Shown: positions 43,577 to 53,007 of the stretch, in pieces
Layout of the letters: each line of letters begins with the position of its first letter
Position numbering within the stretch: position 1 is the first letter of the stretch
Assembly (NCBI GenBank): GCA_900112325.1
Contig: FOLJ01000014.1
Span: forward strand, 62,001-126,000
Length of the DNA: 64,000 nucleotides
Origin: Micromonospora sediminimaris
GTDB lineage: Bacteria; Actinomycetota; Actinomycetes; Mycobacteriales; Micromonosporaceae
Direction: 5' to 3'
Program-made: the position numbers and the translations under genes
The notes under the pieces: model-generated
The model's database searches: none
What the model was told of the DNA's origin: nothing
What the model saw: only the letters and a program-made list of their open reading frames with translations

Positions 43577-44329
43577 GTGGACACATCCCAGGACTGGCAG
43601 GAACTCCTCGACCTCACCACGGCGTGGGGCGAGGCCAGCCGCCGCAACGACACGTCTTTGCCCAGCGACGACGACCTGTGGGCATACGCCCGCCGCCACC
43701 GCCCCGGGCTGCCCGCACCCGTCGACGACCTCCTCGTCGACGACCTGCGGGACGCCTTCAACGCCGGCCGGCGCCCCCACCTGATCGACCTGGACGTCCT
43801 CGTCGCCCACCTGGCCGAGCAGGGCCGTCCGGCTCTGGTCGCGCACAGCGGCGGCAACACCGCCACCCTCTACACCGGCAGCCGCTACACCGACCGTCTC
43901 GGTGACACCCGCTGGTCAGTGTCCGCCGGGCCGGGCTGGTTCGACGCACCCGGCCGCCGCCGGCCCGTCGCGGACACCAGTGAGTTCACCATCGGTCCCG
44001 ACGACGAGGACAGCTGGTGGTGCGTCCGTGTACCCGAACACACCACCACCGCGGAAGTGTGCGCGCTGGTCATCGCCACCATCGACGAGGTCGAGGCGCG
44101 GCGGGCCCGGCTGTCCGCTGCCGCGTCGGCCGCCGCCGGCGCCATGGTCAGGACGGTGGCCGCACGGTATCCGGAACTCGGCACCGCCATGCCGGATCCC
44201 GGTCGTGAACTCGTCCGCGACGTCGGCGACCTCATCGCGGACTGGCTGCACGCCCGGCTGCCCGCCCTGCGGGCCGCCCCGCCCACCATCACCGACCGGC
44301 CAGACCGTCCGGAAGGGAGGAGATCGTGA
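43577..44329 (+). CDS. Conserved element hypothetical
   Basis: 250 aa from GTG 43577, which follows AAGGAG. Helical start (DWQELLDLTTAWGEASRRND), central WSVSAGPGWFDAPGRRRPVA and a C-terminal helical block (VRTVAARYPELGTAMPDPGR). No recognised domain. The stop overlaps the next GTG as GTGA. Confidence 0.55.
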   Translation: MDTSQDWQELLDLTTAWGEASRRNDTSLPSDDDLWAYARRHRPGLPAPVDDLLVDDLRDAFNAGRRPHLIDLDVLVAHLAEQGRPALVAHSGGNTATLYTGSRYTDRLGDTRWSVSAGPGWFDAPGRRRPVADTSEFTIGPDDEDSWWCVRVPEHTTTAEVCALVIATIDEVEARRARLSAAASAAAGAMVRTVAARYPELGTAMPDPGRELVRDVGDLIADWLHARLPALRAAPPTITDRPDRPEGRRS

Positions 44330-44841
44330 CGCGGCCCGCTTGTGGCACCTGTGCCACCCCCGGCGGTGTGCGGGACGGTCGGCCGTGGTGTGACACCTGC
44401 CGCATCTGGCTTGTCCTCCACGAGCCGACCGGCCAGTGGGTCAGCTACGCCGACAATGCGTCACGGGACCGTGCCGCCGAGACGGCACGGCGCGTCGCCG
44501 CCTCCGCCCGGCAGGTCACCGACAACCTGCCCCGGGTCCACACGATGCTGCCAGAGGGCTGGACCGCCAGACCCCATCAGGGAATAGACGGCGCCCTGTA
44601 CGCGATCGCCATCGACGCGCCCGGCGGAGTCATCGACGCGACAGCCTATCTGCACCCACCCACCGACACCTCCGGCTGGCAGGTAACCGTGCACAACCGG
44701 GTCACCGGGGTCGGCTTCCCCTCCTACACCGACGGTGGCGCCCGCGCGGCATCGTTCGACACCGTCGAGGCCGCCGCCACCGACGGAATCAGGCTACTTC
44801 GCGGCGAGATCCACGACCTGGCCTCACGCCGGCCCCGCTGA
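44326..44841 (+). CDS. Zinc-ribbon hypothetical protein
   Basis: 171 aa. N-terminal CGTCATPGG...WCDTCRIW supplies four cysteines (CxxC x2). The rest is an alpha/beta domain (DGALYAIAIDAPGGVIDATA, WQVTVHNRVTG). Coupled by GTGA to the preceding gene. The next 200 bp (44842-45042) have no supported feature. Confidence 0.6.
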   Translation: MTRPACGTCATPGGVRDGRPWCDTCRIWLVLHEPTGQWVSYADNASRDRAAETARRVAASARQVTDNLPRVHTMLPEGWTARPHQGIDGALYAIAIDAPGGVIDATAYLHPPTDTSGWQVTVHNRVTGVGFPSYTDGGARAASFDTVEAAATDGIRLLRGEIHDLASRRPR

Positions 44842-45042
44842 CCGGACCAACCTGCCCACAGTCCAGGCAGAGGTACCGGCGTGCCACGGTGTCCGTGACC
44901 ACAAACCCCCGTCGGCCCGATGCCTGCTCGATGACGCATCGCTGAATGCCGTCACTGCGGTCGCGTCACCACGCCGGGCCGGACGGCGGATTCCTCCACG
45001 CCAGGCCCGCCACATTCGCATGAAGCCCGGGCCTCCCGGTGA

Positions 45043-45342
45043 CGCGGCCACCGCTGCGACCTGCTCGACCAAGCAGTCGACTACGCGGAAGACGGCAGTT
45101 TCCGTGGAGCCGACCGTAACGACCCGTCTGACTGCACCGGCCGACGGACGAATTCCGGCGGTTCACTCACCGGCACCGCCTCGTCCGTCTGCGCTGCGCG
45201 AGGACCTACCTCAGCCCTGACCGACCTCACCGACGCGGCGGGCGAGGCCCTTGCTACCGACCTCACCCGCCGCACGCACCCCCTGCATGGCAGGAATGTC
45301 GTGCCAGAACTGCACCGCCGGCTCACGGAAGCGCTCCGGTGA
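45043..45342 (+). pseudogene. Open frame without start, probable gene remnant
   Basis: After an in-frame TGA at 45040 the frame reads CDLLDQAVDYAEDGSFRGAD, then LTDLTDAAGEALATDLTRRT and VVPELHRRLTEAL, stopping at 45342. This reads like protein, but no start codon precedes it. A frameshift from the frame of ATG 45020 could restore one. Function unknown. Confidence 0.3.
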
Positions 45343-45363
45343 ACCGGCCGCACCCAGCCCCGT

Positions 45364-45792
45364 GTGTCGCGTCGCCGTCGCCCCGCCGCTGGCGAGCTGC
45401 GCGCCGCCGTCGATGCGCAGCTCGCCCACCCCGATCTGGACCCCATACCCGCCGACATCGGCCGGGTCCTCGACCGCGCCCACGGCGGCGTCCTGTGCGC
45501 CTGCCTGTGCCTGGTCGAACTCGGTCGCGCCCGACAGACCGACACCCGCCCGGGCCGCTTCCGCGCGGCCACCGAAAGGACCCGTCATGAAAGACCATCC
45601 CAACCCCACCGACGCCAGCGGGGCCCTGCCCGAGCAGACGCCGTGGACCGCCGAACAGATCACCGACCTGCTGCACGCCGGACTCCAGCAAAGCCGCGGC
45701 GAAATGCCGGACGACACTGTCCTGCGCGCCATCGCCGACCTCATCGCGCAGCAGGTGGCGCTCCTGCGCCGCGCCGACACCAACCTGATTAG
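45364..45792 (+). CDS. Possible small gene with uncertain end
   Basis: GTG 45364; the first 65 residues (GELRAAVDAQLAHPDLDPIP, ADIGRVLDRAHGGVLCACLC) look like a real small helical protein. The rest, Arg/Pro-rich, overlaps the next gene by about 200 bp and is probably out of frame, so the true end may be near 45570 after a lost base. Confidence 0.35.
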   Translation: MSRRRRPAAGELRAAVDAQLAHPDLDPIPADIGRVLDRAHGGVLCACLCLVELGRARQTDTRPGRFRAATERTRHERPSQPHRRQRGPARADAVDRRTDHRPAARRTPAKPRRNAGRHCPARHRRPHRAAGGAPAPRRHQPD

Positions 45793-46384
45793 CACGCTGC
45801 GCGGCGCGCTCACCCAAACCGATGACACCCTGCGCGACAGCAACGGCGCTCTGGAATACCGGTATCAGCAGTTCGTTGACCTCGTCCGACGCTGGATCAT
45901 CTGGGCGGTCAACACCGGCGCCCTGTCCGTCGCCGACGCCAATACCGCCCTGCACTACCTGACCATGCCGCCGCCCCTGCGCACCCACTTCGAGGCGACC
46001 GTCCACACTCCCCTGGCCGTGGACGTCGACGCGGCCACCACCGACGACGCCGTCGCCTCGGCGCAGCACCTCCTGCGCGTCGACCTGCGCAGCCTCGATG
46101 CGGTCGTGCACCCCACCGAACCGTGGCAGCTGCGGCTACGCGTCCTCGACCAACCCCCAACCCACCCCGCCGACCAGCAGCAGTACCGGTACCGGGTGGT
46201 GTGGGTGGTGCCGCTGGTCGTCACGGTCAAGGCCGTCGACCACCGCGAGGCCATCCCCATCGCCGTCGACATGGTCACCGCCGACCTCGACCACCTCGAC
46301 GTCGCCCACGCCGACACCGCCGACATCCGCGCCGTGGACATCACACCGGTCCACCACAGCGACTACGACCCCACCACCGACTGA
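45587..46384 (+). CDS. Conserved element hypothetical
   Basis: 265 aa from ATG 45587 after GAAAGGA. Helical N-terminal half (AEQITDLLHAGLQQSRGEMP, FVDLVRRWIIWAVNTGALSV); beta-rich C-terminal half with YRYRVVWVVPLVVTVKAVDH. No signal peptide or motif of known function. Confidence 0.55.
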   Translation: MKDHPNPTDASGALPEQTPWTAEQITDLLHAGLQQSRGEMPDDTVLRAIADLIAQQVALLRRADTNLISTLRGALTQTDDTLRDSNGALEYRYQQFVDLVRRWIIWAVNTGALSVADANTALHYLTMPPPLRTHFEATVHTPLAVDVDAATTDDAVASAQHLLRVDLRSLDAVVHPTEPWQLRLRVLDQPPTHPADQQQYRYRVVWVVPLVVTVKAVDHREAIPIAVDMVTADLDHLDVAHADTADIRAVDITPVHHSDYDPTTD

Positions 46385-46518
46385 CCCCCGCGGTCTGTTC
46401 CTGACCCCCCGGGTGACACACCGACAGGTGCTCCCCCTGGGTGCCGGAATCACACCCACTGCGGTGCCGGCGCCCCAGCGCCGACACCGCACGTCTTGAG
46501 TGGAAGGCGCAACCTCTG

Positions 46519-46656
46519 ATGCCCTCGACCCGCACCACCCACGAACCGGCCGCCGGTTCCACCCGACGCCACACCACCGGTCCCGCCGATGTCGCGACAC
46601 CCGACAAGGGCCGCGACCCCGACGACAGCCCACCCCACCGGCGGGGGTGCCGCTGA
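46519..46656 (+). CDS. Short basic peptide upstream of DUF2637 gene
   Basis: 45 aa from ATG 46519, which follows GGAAGG. It is Thr/Arg/Pro-rich without motifs. Its TGA shares one base with the ATG of the DUF2637 gene (TGATG), so it may serve translational coupling. Confidence 0.45.
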   Translation: MPSTRTTHEPAAGSTRRHTTGPADVATPDKGRDPDDSPPHRRGCR

Positions 46657-47609
46657 TGGACGGGCGTCTCCTCGCCGCCGGCATCGCCGTCGCGGTCGCA
46701 CTCACCCTCACCGACATCGTCCTGCGGCTACGCGCCCGCCACGACACACCACGACGGTCACCAGCCGACCTGACGATCACCGCCGCCGCCACCCTCACCA
46801 CCCTCGGACTGGCCGGCATCGCCGGCGCCGTCAGCTACGACCATCTCCGGGAACTCGCCGAGTCCCGAGGCGAAACCGGCTGGCGAGCCCACGCCTTCCC
46901 ACTGACCGTGGACGGCGTCGAAATCGTGGCGACCCTGACCATCCTGGCCGACCGACGCGCCAGCCGCCCCTCCACCTGGGTCACCTGGACCGCGCTCGTC
47001 GCCGGCGGCATCGCCAGCCTCGGCGCGAACATCCTCGTCGCCCAGGACGACCTGATCGCCCGGATCATCGCCGGCTGGCCCGCCATCGCACTCATCGCCG
47101 CGATCAAAATGCTCTCCGGCATCCTCGAACACGCCCCACGACACAACACCCCACCCGACCGACACCCTCCGGCCTCCTCCATCACCAGGACCGCGGAACC
47201 GGCCGATGGGCTCGACGACGCGCCGAGCGAGAACGTGTCGCGACAGGAACCGCCCGCCGCACCCGACGACCCGGCCGTGTCGCGACTCGACGACATCGAC
47301 GGCGACACGGCAGCCGCCGACGACTGGCCGGTCACCCTGATGCGCCGCATTCCCGTCAACCCCGAGCCCTACCAACGCTGGCAAGCAGTCTGGGCTGACC
47401 TGAAAGCCGGCAACACCGACCTCAAGGACCTCGCCCGACGACACCACTTCGACGTGCGCTCCGTCCAAGCCATCCGCCGCGCCGGACAACTCGGCATCCT
47501 CGACCACCCCGACCCACCCGCACGACGCCTCGCCGCACTCCCCACCGCCACCGGACACCACGAACCACCACCCCCGCCGCCCACCGACGCCCAACCGGCC
47601 TCACCGTGA
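46656..47609 (+). CDS. DUF2637 membrane protein (SpdA-like)
   Basis: 317 aa. Four hydrophobic segments: LLAAGIAVAVALTLTDIVL, LTTLGLAGIAGAVSY, WVTWTALVAGGIASLGANIL and IIAGWPAIALIAAIKML. The LTVDGVEIVATLTILAD and GANILVAQ motifs identify DUF2637, a family of actinobacterial conjugative elements where some members are spread proteins. A C-terminal helix-turn-helix-like region (YQRWQAVWADLKAGNTDLKD, LARRHHFDVRSVQAIRRAG) suggests DNA binding. Likely involved in intramycelial spreading or transfer (inference). Confidence 0.85.
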   Translation: MDGRLLAAGIAVAVALTLTDIVLRLRARHDTPRRSPADLTITAAATLTTLGLAGIAGAVSYDHLRELAESRGETGWRAHAFPLTVDGVEIVATLTILADRRASRPSTWVTWTALVAGGIASLGANILVAQDDLIARIIAGWPAIALIAAIKMLSGILEHAPRHNTPPDRHPPASSITRTAEPADGLDDAPSENVSRQEPPAAPDDPAVSRLDDIDGDTAAADDWPVTLMRRIPVNPEPYQRWQAVWADLKAGNTDLKDLARRHHFDVRSVQAIRRAGQLGILDHPDPPARRLAALPTATGHHEPPPPPPTDAQPASP

Positions 47610-47732
47610 CCGACCCCGCCGCCTCGGGAAGCCGCCCCCCACGTTCGTCGGTGAGCCGGGTTCTCAGCTGACATCCGCCGCCAGCCGTGCACATGCCGAC
47701 CGGAGCTCGTCTGCTGACCGATCCTCGATAAG

Positions 47733-47790
47733 CCCTGGCGTCGGGAAGGGCGGGCACGTGACATCACGAACCGTCTTCCCGACGCCAGGG
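47733..47790. repeat. Perfect 16-bp inverted repeat in noncoding gap
   Basis: CCCTGGCGTCGGGAAG (47733-47748) and CTTCCCGACGCCAGGG (47775-47790) are exact complements separated by 26 bases. It is the dominant structure of the 363-bp gap between the DUF2637 gene and the M23 operon. Its size fits an oriT-type hairpin, a terminator without T tract, or a protein-binding site; I cannot decide which. Confidence 0.7.
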
Positions 47791-47972
47791 CCCAATCCCT
47801 GCCCAAACAGCTACTGACGTCACAGCCCCTGTAAGCCCCGCACTCGACCGTGCCGCAGATGCGGCCATTTTTTGTGCCCACAACCAGCAGCCACAAGCAC
47901 CACAAAGCACGAATACCGCATCGAACAGGCGGCGAAATCCAGCGATTGCCGCCCCCGCACCTGGAGGACTTC

Positions 47973-48029
47973 ATGACCACGTCAGCAACCGCCTCTATCC
48001 GCGACCGCATGCCCGGGGTGCGACGGTGA
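47973..48029 (+). CDS. 18-residue leader peptide
   Basis: ATG 47973 follows GGAGGACTTC and encodes TTSATASIRDRMPGVRR. Its TGA overlaps the GTG of the cell-wall hydrolase as GTGA. The strong ribosome-binding site belongs to this leader and the hydrolase has none of its own, so translation of the hydrolase is probably coupled. Confidence 0.6.
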   Translation: MTTSATASIRDRMPGVRR

Positions 48030-49096
48030 GCAGCCGACTCGCCACCATCCTGCTCGCCGTCAGCCTCGCGGTGATCTTCACCTGTCTCGCCGGCACCAGC
48101 GTCCTGGTCGCCACCCCCGCCATCGGCTGCGCACCCGGACCCGCCACCTCCCTACCGCCAACCCCCGCCGGCGGGTGGCCGACCATCGGCCGCTGGGACC
48201 ACGACCAGGTCGGCAACGCCGCCACCATCACCGCCGTCGGCGCCCGCGACGGCGTACCCGCTCGTGGCTGGGTCATCGCCGTCGCCACCGCCATGCAAGA
48301 GTCCAGCCTGCGCAACCTCCCCGGCGGCGACCGCGACAGCGTCGGCCTGTTCCAACAGCGCCCCAGCCAAGGATGGGGCACGCCACAGCAGCTCCTCGAC
48401 CCCGCCTACGCCGCAGGGAGGTTCTACGCCGCACTCCTGACCATCCCCCACTGGCAGACCATGCCGCTGACCGAAGCCGCCCAACGCGCCCAAATCTCGG
48501 CCCACCCCGACGCGTACGCGAAATGGGAACCCGACGCCACCCTGCTGGTCACCACCATCACCGGCACCGACCCACAGCCCGACGGATCACCGGCCACCGA
48601 AAACTGCGACGTCACCGGCCCGTGGACCCAACCGATCCACGCCCCCGTGGGATCCGGATTCCGGACCGCAGCACGCCCCGGACACAACGGCGTCGACCTC
48701 ACCGCCCCACGCGGCACCACCATCCGCGCCGCCTCCACCGGAACCGTCACCCGCGTCCGCTGCAACGCCATCGACCGCCGCGACGGCAGCGACTGGGGCT
48801 GCCACCGCGACGGAAACCCTCACCTCACCATCGGATGCGGCTGGTACATAGACATCCAACACGATCAAGGAATCATGACCCGCTACTGCCACATGGACAA
48901 GCCGCCCCTGGTCCAACCAGGCCAGCCCGTCACCGTCGGCCAACCCATCGGCCTCGTCGGCTCCACCGGCCACAGCTCAGGCCCACACCTGCACTACGAG
49001 ATCCACACCAACGGCGATCCCAGCAGCACGGGCGCCCAAGATCCCGTGCCGTTCATGATCGCCGTCGGAGCGCCGCTGGGTGAGTCCCCGCAGTAG
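48026..49096 (+). CDS. Secreted lysozyme-like/M23 peptidase (VirB1-type hydrolase)
   Basis: 356 aa. N-terminal signal/anchor (LATILLAVSLAVIFTCLAGT). Residues about 65-165 are a transglycosylase-like domain (WVIAVATAMQESSLRNLPGG, DSVGLFQQRPSQGWG). Residues about 205-345 are an M23 metallopeptidase: GHNGVDL (first zinc His and Asp) and SSGPHLHYEIH (HxH). It would open peptidoglycan for assembly of the transfer channel. Ends at 49096. Confidence 0.9.
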   Translation: MSSRLATILLAVSLAVIFTCLAGTSVLVATPAIGCAPGPATSLPPTPAGGWPTIGRWDHDQVGNAATITAVGARDGVPARGWVIAVATAMQESSLRNLPGGDRDSVGLFQQRPSQGWGTPQQLLDPAYAAGRFYAALLTIPHWQTMPLTEAAQRAQISAHPDAYAKWEPDATLLVTTITGTDPQPDGSPATENCDVTGPWTQPIHAPVGSGFRTAARPGHNGVDLTAPRGTTIRAASTGTVTRVRCNAIDRRDGSDWGCHRDGNPHLTIGCGWYIDIQHDQGIMTRYCHMDKPPLVQPGQPVTVGQPIGLVGSTGHSSGPHLHYEIHTNGDPSSTGAQDPVPFMIAVGAPLGESPQ

Positions 49097-49968
49097 GAGG
49101 GGCGGTTTCGTCGGGGTTTTGGCTGGCCAGGGCGACCACGGGGGAACAATCCGCCCTGACCAGCAGCTCAGGAACGGCACTTTAGCGATCATGCCACTCG
49201 GGCAATCGCCAAGCGGCTGACCGTGGCGGCGCTCCAGGCAGTGCGGCCCAACGGTCGGCGTACAGGTCCGACTACAGAGGTAGGTACGGCTGCAAGGTGC
49301 ACACCGCGCCCCTGCACCCACGCACGGCGGCTGGACCTCGACTTAGCCGAGATCCAACTCGGTGACGTTGCGTGACGGATGCCATCCCTCAACATACTGA
49401 TCTGCCGATGAGCGGATAAGTGATCACGGAAGCTGCGAGAGCAGGCACCCGGCGATGCGTCCCCGCCTTCCTGGCCCACGGTTGTCAACCGTTTGGTCCG
49501 CCAGCTGGACGCGGGCTTCGAACATGCACACTCCGTCGATCTTGGCTTGGGCCTCGCCGAACCCGATACCCACATACGGGGGTGTACCAGCGGCCACAAC
49601 GTGCTGATGGCCAGCCCTGTCATGAGCAGCTCTGGGCGGGCAGGGTTGGTGGCCCAGTCGCTTTACGCGGCGTGCACAAGTGGCCACATCGCCAAAGATA
49701 GCGCCAGTTGTAGCCGTGAGCTGGTACTGAGGTCTCCGGTGACGTCAACATATTCAGGTGTGGGCGGAGCACGTGGTCAACACTGACCAGTACCGGATCG
49801 TGCAGGTGTTGGTGCAGGCGACGCGGCCCTCCGAGGCGATCGTCTGGTGTCCGGTTGAGGACAGTCGCGCGCCTTCGCAACAGGTGCGTGACGCAGTACG
49901 GTCAGTGACCTGATCACGGTCGGCGGCAGTTGGGTACCGATGCCGCCCGTCAACGACCGGATGGTGGC
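49097..49968. other. Stretch without supported gene
   Basis: About 870 bp. Short open frames exist on both strands but none has a coherent protein pattern or a ribosome-binding site. A minus-strand piece around 49500-49590 (GIGFGEAQAKIDGVCMFEAR) looks faintly coding and may be debris. This gap separates the element-type genes from chromosome-like genes to the right and could contain a boundary (inference). Confidence 0.4.
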
Positions 49969-52107
49969 ATGCGCGTTCCCGACCGCCCACGCCGGGCTGG
50001 TGTCCAACCGCCGAGAGGTGTCCTGGTCTTCGTCGCCCTGACGCTGACGGCCGTCTCAACGGTCGCCTTCGCCACCGAAAGGCCGGATTCGGCCACGGTC
50101 GCGGACTACCTGAGCAACTCCTCCATCGCGGGCCGAGACCTTCGGGTCGGAGTCCTCGCCGACCGTCCACTCGTGGGCGAGGGCGACGGGTACGGGACCG
50201 CCAACAGCTTCGACCTCGACCTGGCCAGCGCCTTCGGGCGTTCCCTCGGTGTCTCGGTCCGCTTCCAGGCTGTCGACGCCACCGATCGGCTCTCCGCCCT
50301 GTTGAACGGCCGCGTCGACCTGGTTTTCGCCAGCCTGGTCCGGACGGCGGAGCGGGAGCAACTCGTCCAGTTCGCCGGCCCGTACCTCGAGGGGAAGCTG
50401 GTGGTCGCGACCGGGACCACCTGGCCGTCACCGGCCAAGCGGCATTCGCTGTGTGTGGCGGCAGGATCGGCCGCCGAGCCCGCCGCCGCCCGGACCGACT
50501 CGGTGCTGATCCGCGGCTTGAGCCCGGGCCGCTGCGTCGCCGAGGTGCTCGCCGGCCGCCTCGACGCCACCGCTGGCGACGAGATCCTGCTCCGCAGCTA
50601 CGTCGCCGCTGCGGGCGGCAAGCTGAAGCTCTTCCCGCTGGCGGCGTATCAGCCGGCGCAGCGCTACTTCATCGGTGTCGCCCCGAGAGACCCGTTCCTG
50701 AAGGCGCTCGTCGACTCGTTCCTGCACGCCAGCTATATCAGGGGCGTGGACGGCGTCTGGCAGCAGGCCGCGGACCGTCATCTCGTCGCAGCCGGGTTCA
50801 CCGGCCTCCAGCCGCGACCGGAGGGGACCATGTTGCGCGGGGCCGGAGACGGGCCCCGTCCCACCAGCTCACCCGTCGCGATGAAGGCAGTCACCACCGG
50901 CACGCCACCGTCGACGCGCCGATCCCGAACGATCGCGCACCGGCGGCGCCGTGGCACGGCACGCCGTACCGTCCTGCTCAGGACCGCCGCGACTGCCGTA
51001 CCCGTTGATCCCCCCGCGCCCACCGGCGAGCCGGCGGCGGCCGAGGCGAGCCGACAGGGCCCGTTGTCGCCCGGGGCATGGTCGCTGCTGTTCGGTGTAC
51101 CGGTCGCCGTCTCGGCGCTCTACCTGTGGATCCAGTCCGGTGGCGACCGCCAGTTCACACTGATGCTGGCGCAGAGCGTGAACCCGATCAACTTCCTCGC
51201 GGCGGTCAGCCTCTCCGTGGTGTGGATCTTCCCGGCCGTGCCCGCGCTGCTCTTCACCGTCGGCGCGGTGGTGCTCAGCAGCGCCGTCGACCGGGGTGGC
51301 CGGCAACGCCTATGCGACCGGTACGCGGTGGCCCGGTGGACCGCGCGGGTGCCCGGCTGGGTGGTCTGGTGTTCCATCGTGGCCGCTGCTGTCAGCACAC
51401 CCCTGGTCTTCGCCCCGGCCTGGGCGCTGGCGCTCTGCGTGGCTCGCCAACGGGCGGTCACCGGGCGTCAGCTGCCCGGCGCGCGCCGGCTGCGGTGGCT
51501 CGCCCTGTCGGCCTCGGGCGCGATCGTCGGCCTGCTCGTCGTTCTGGCGCTGCCTGCTGGACCCGCGCTCGCCCTCACCATCGGTTGGCCGGTGCTGCTG
51601 CTCGTCGCCGGTGTGGACGCACCGCTGCACCCCGCTCGCGTCGTTCCCTTCCTGCGGGCCAGCGCCGCCCTGGCCGGGTTACTCGCCCTCGGCGTCATAC
51701 ACGCCGTGGTAACCACACCGGTCCTGCCGTCCACCGCGCTGCAGATCGCCCGGGCACCGGTCCCGAGCAGCACGCCAGGTCAGACCGCTAGCGACCCGGA
51801 CGTCGCGGCAGCGGACCCGCCGCTACGCCATCTGCGCGGCTACCTGGTGTCGGTGGACGACGAGTACACCACCGTCCTCTCCGATGCGGGCGGGGTCGAA
51901 ACGGTCCGCAACGACGAGGTACGCTCCCGCATCTCCTGCCCGAGCCTGAGCGACCTGCCCGGGGACTCGGCGACCCTGCTCGGCCTGCCCCTGCGGGAAT
52001 CCCTGCTGAAGGCTCTGGCCCGGCAGCAGCGACCCTCGACGTTAGAGGATCCGCGATGCATCATGCGGGTCGACGCGCCTCCAGACGACCGTTCGGAGAC
52101 TCGGTGA
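49969..52107 (+). CDS. Solute-binding domain fused to polytopic membrane region
   Basis: 712 aa from ATG 49969. A hydrophobic N-terminus (GVLVFVALTLTAVSTVAFA) leads into a family-3 periplasmic solute-binding domain: LRVGVLADRPLVGEGD, FDLDLASAFGRSLGVSVRFQ, LLNGRVDLVFASLVRTAERE, FAGPYLEGKLVVATG. After a basic linker (about residues 320-355) come six or so membrane helices, ending with a soluble C-terminal domain (LVSVDDEYTTVLSDAGGVET). No ATP-binding or enzyme domain follows, so it is not a standard sensor kinase or transporter. A membrane sensor of small molecules is one possibility (inference). Confidence 0.7.
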   Translation: MRVPDRPRRAGVQPPRGVLVFVALTLTAVSTVAFATERPDSATVADYLSNSSIAGRDLRVGVLADRPLVGEGDGYGTANSFDLDLASAFGRSLGVSVRFQAVDATDRLSALLNGRVDLVFASLVRTAEREQLVQFAGPYLEGKLVVATGTTWPSPAKRHSLCVAAGSAAEPAAARTDSVLIRGLSPGRCVAEVLAGRLDATAGDEILLRSYVAAAGGKLKLFPLAAYQPAQRYFIGVAPRDPFLKALVDSFLHASYIRGVDGVWQQAADRHLVAAGFTGLQPRPEGTMLRGAGDGPRPTSSPVAMKAVTTGTPPSTRRSRTIAHRRRRGTARRTVLLRTAATAVPVDPPAPTGEPAAAEASRQGPLSPGAWSLLFGVPVAVSALYLWIQSGGDRQFTLMLAQSVNPINFLAAVSLSVVWIFPAVPALLFTVGAVVLSSAVDRGGRQRLCDRYAVARWTARVPGWVVWCSIVAAAVSTPLVFAPAWALALCVARQRAVTGRQLPGARRLRWLALSASGAIVGLLVVLALPAGPALALTIGWPVLLLVAGVDAPLHPARVVPFLRASAALAGLLALGVIHAVVTTPVLPSTALQIARAPVPSSTPGQTASDPDVAAADPPLRHLRGYLVSVDDEYTTVLSDAGGVETVRNDEVRSRISCPSLSDLPGDSATLLGLPLRESLLKALARQQRPSTLEDPRCIMRVDAPPDDRSETR

Positions 52108-52212
52108 CGACACCCGCCTCACCCTCTAGAGCGTCCGAGCCTCCGACGGCCATCGAACGGGCCTCACGGTTGAAGGGTGGACGTAGCTTGGTTCGGCAAC
52201 ACAGACTGAGCC

Positions 52213-52770
52213 GTGACCTCTCGGGACATTCCGCTGCCGCTGGGCGAGGTCGGTTGGCTGTTCCCCGCGCTGGCAGATCGGACGGAACACGACCGCGTTC
52301 GTCAGGTTCTGCAGTCCGCCGACGAGACCCTCTTCCGGGTTGGGCAGCGGCTGGGTGCACGATCCGACGCCCATCTCTGGGGCGTCACCCTGAACCGCTT
52401 CCGCTATCAGCGGCTCGGGCCTGAACCGGAGTTCCCGGTCACGATACTGGCGGGCGAAGGGGGATCGAATCAGATCTGGGTCGATGTCCTGTGCGCCCCG
52501 GCGGGCAGCATGCCCTACCACCGCCCCGGGCCGCCATGGCAGGTGCACACCACGATCTCCCTCAGCTGTGACTCCGACTCCACCAGCTGCGGCGGCCACC
52601 AGGTCGACGCCCAGACCAGTCCGCCGGTCGAGACCCCGCTCGGTGCCGCCACCGAGGTGCACGCCGCAACCGAATGGCTGCTACAACGACTCGCCAACGA
52701 AACCGAGGATTCCCTCCGAAAACACGACCCGAACCGCGGTCACCCACCCGCACCCCGACGCCGCGATTGA
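52213..52770 (+). CDS. Conserved hypothetical protein
   Basis: 185 aa from GTG 52213. Globular beta-rich protein (EVGWLFPALADRTEHDRVRQ, HLWGVTLNRFRYQRLGPEPE, WQVHTTISLSCDSD) with a hydrophilic tail. No family recognised. Separate from the upstream gene by 105 bp. Confidence 0.6.
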   Translation: MTSRDIPLPLGEVGWLFPALADRTEHDRVRQVLQSADETLFRVGQRLGARSDAHLWGVTLNRFRYQRLGPEPEFPVTILAGEGGSNQIWVDVLCAPAGSMPYHRPGPPWQVHTTISLSCDSDSTSCGGHQVDAQTSPPVETPLGAATEVHAATEWLLQRLANETEDSLRKHDPNRGHPPAPRRRD

Positions 52771-53007
52771 CACGAATCGCAGATCACCCCCGGCCTGCTG
52801 AAGGTGAGCCAGCGAATGCGGCCGCCCCGTAGGGCAAAGCCGGTACTCAAAGGGCGCGACGCCAGACGCGAATCGCTCGCCACGTAGCGTCTCGTTCAGC
52901 TCGGAGGGCGACCGGACGCGCGGTCGTAGCCAGTGAGCGCGGGTGCCGACACGAGTGCTCGTACTTGTGCCGGGCGATGGGGTTGGTGGCTGCTAGCGTT
53001 CGGCGCC

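Noticed and set aside
49424..49687. Minus-strand open frame as a small gene
   Set aside because: Only a short central piece looks protein-like; no start signal and no family.
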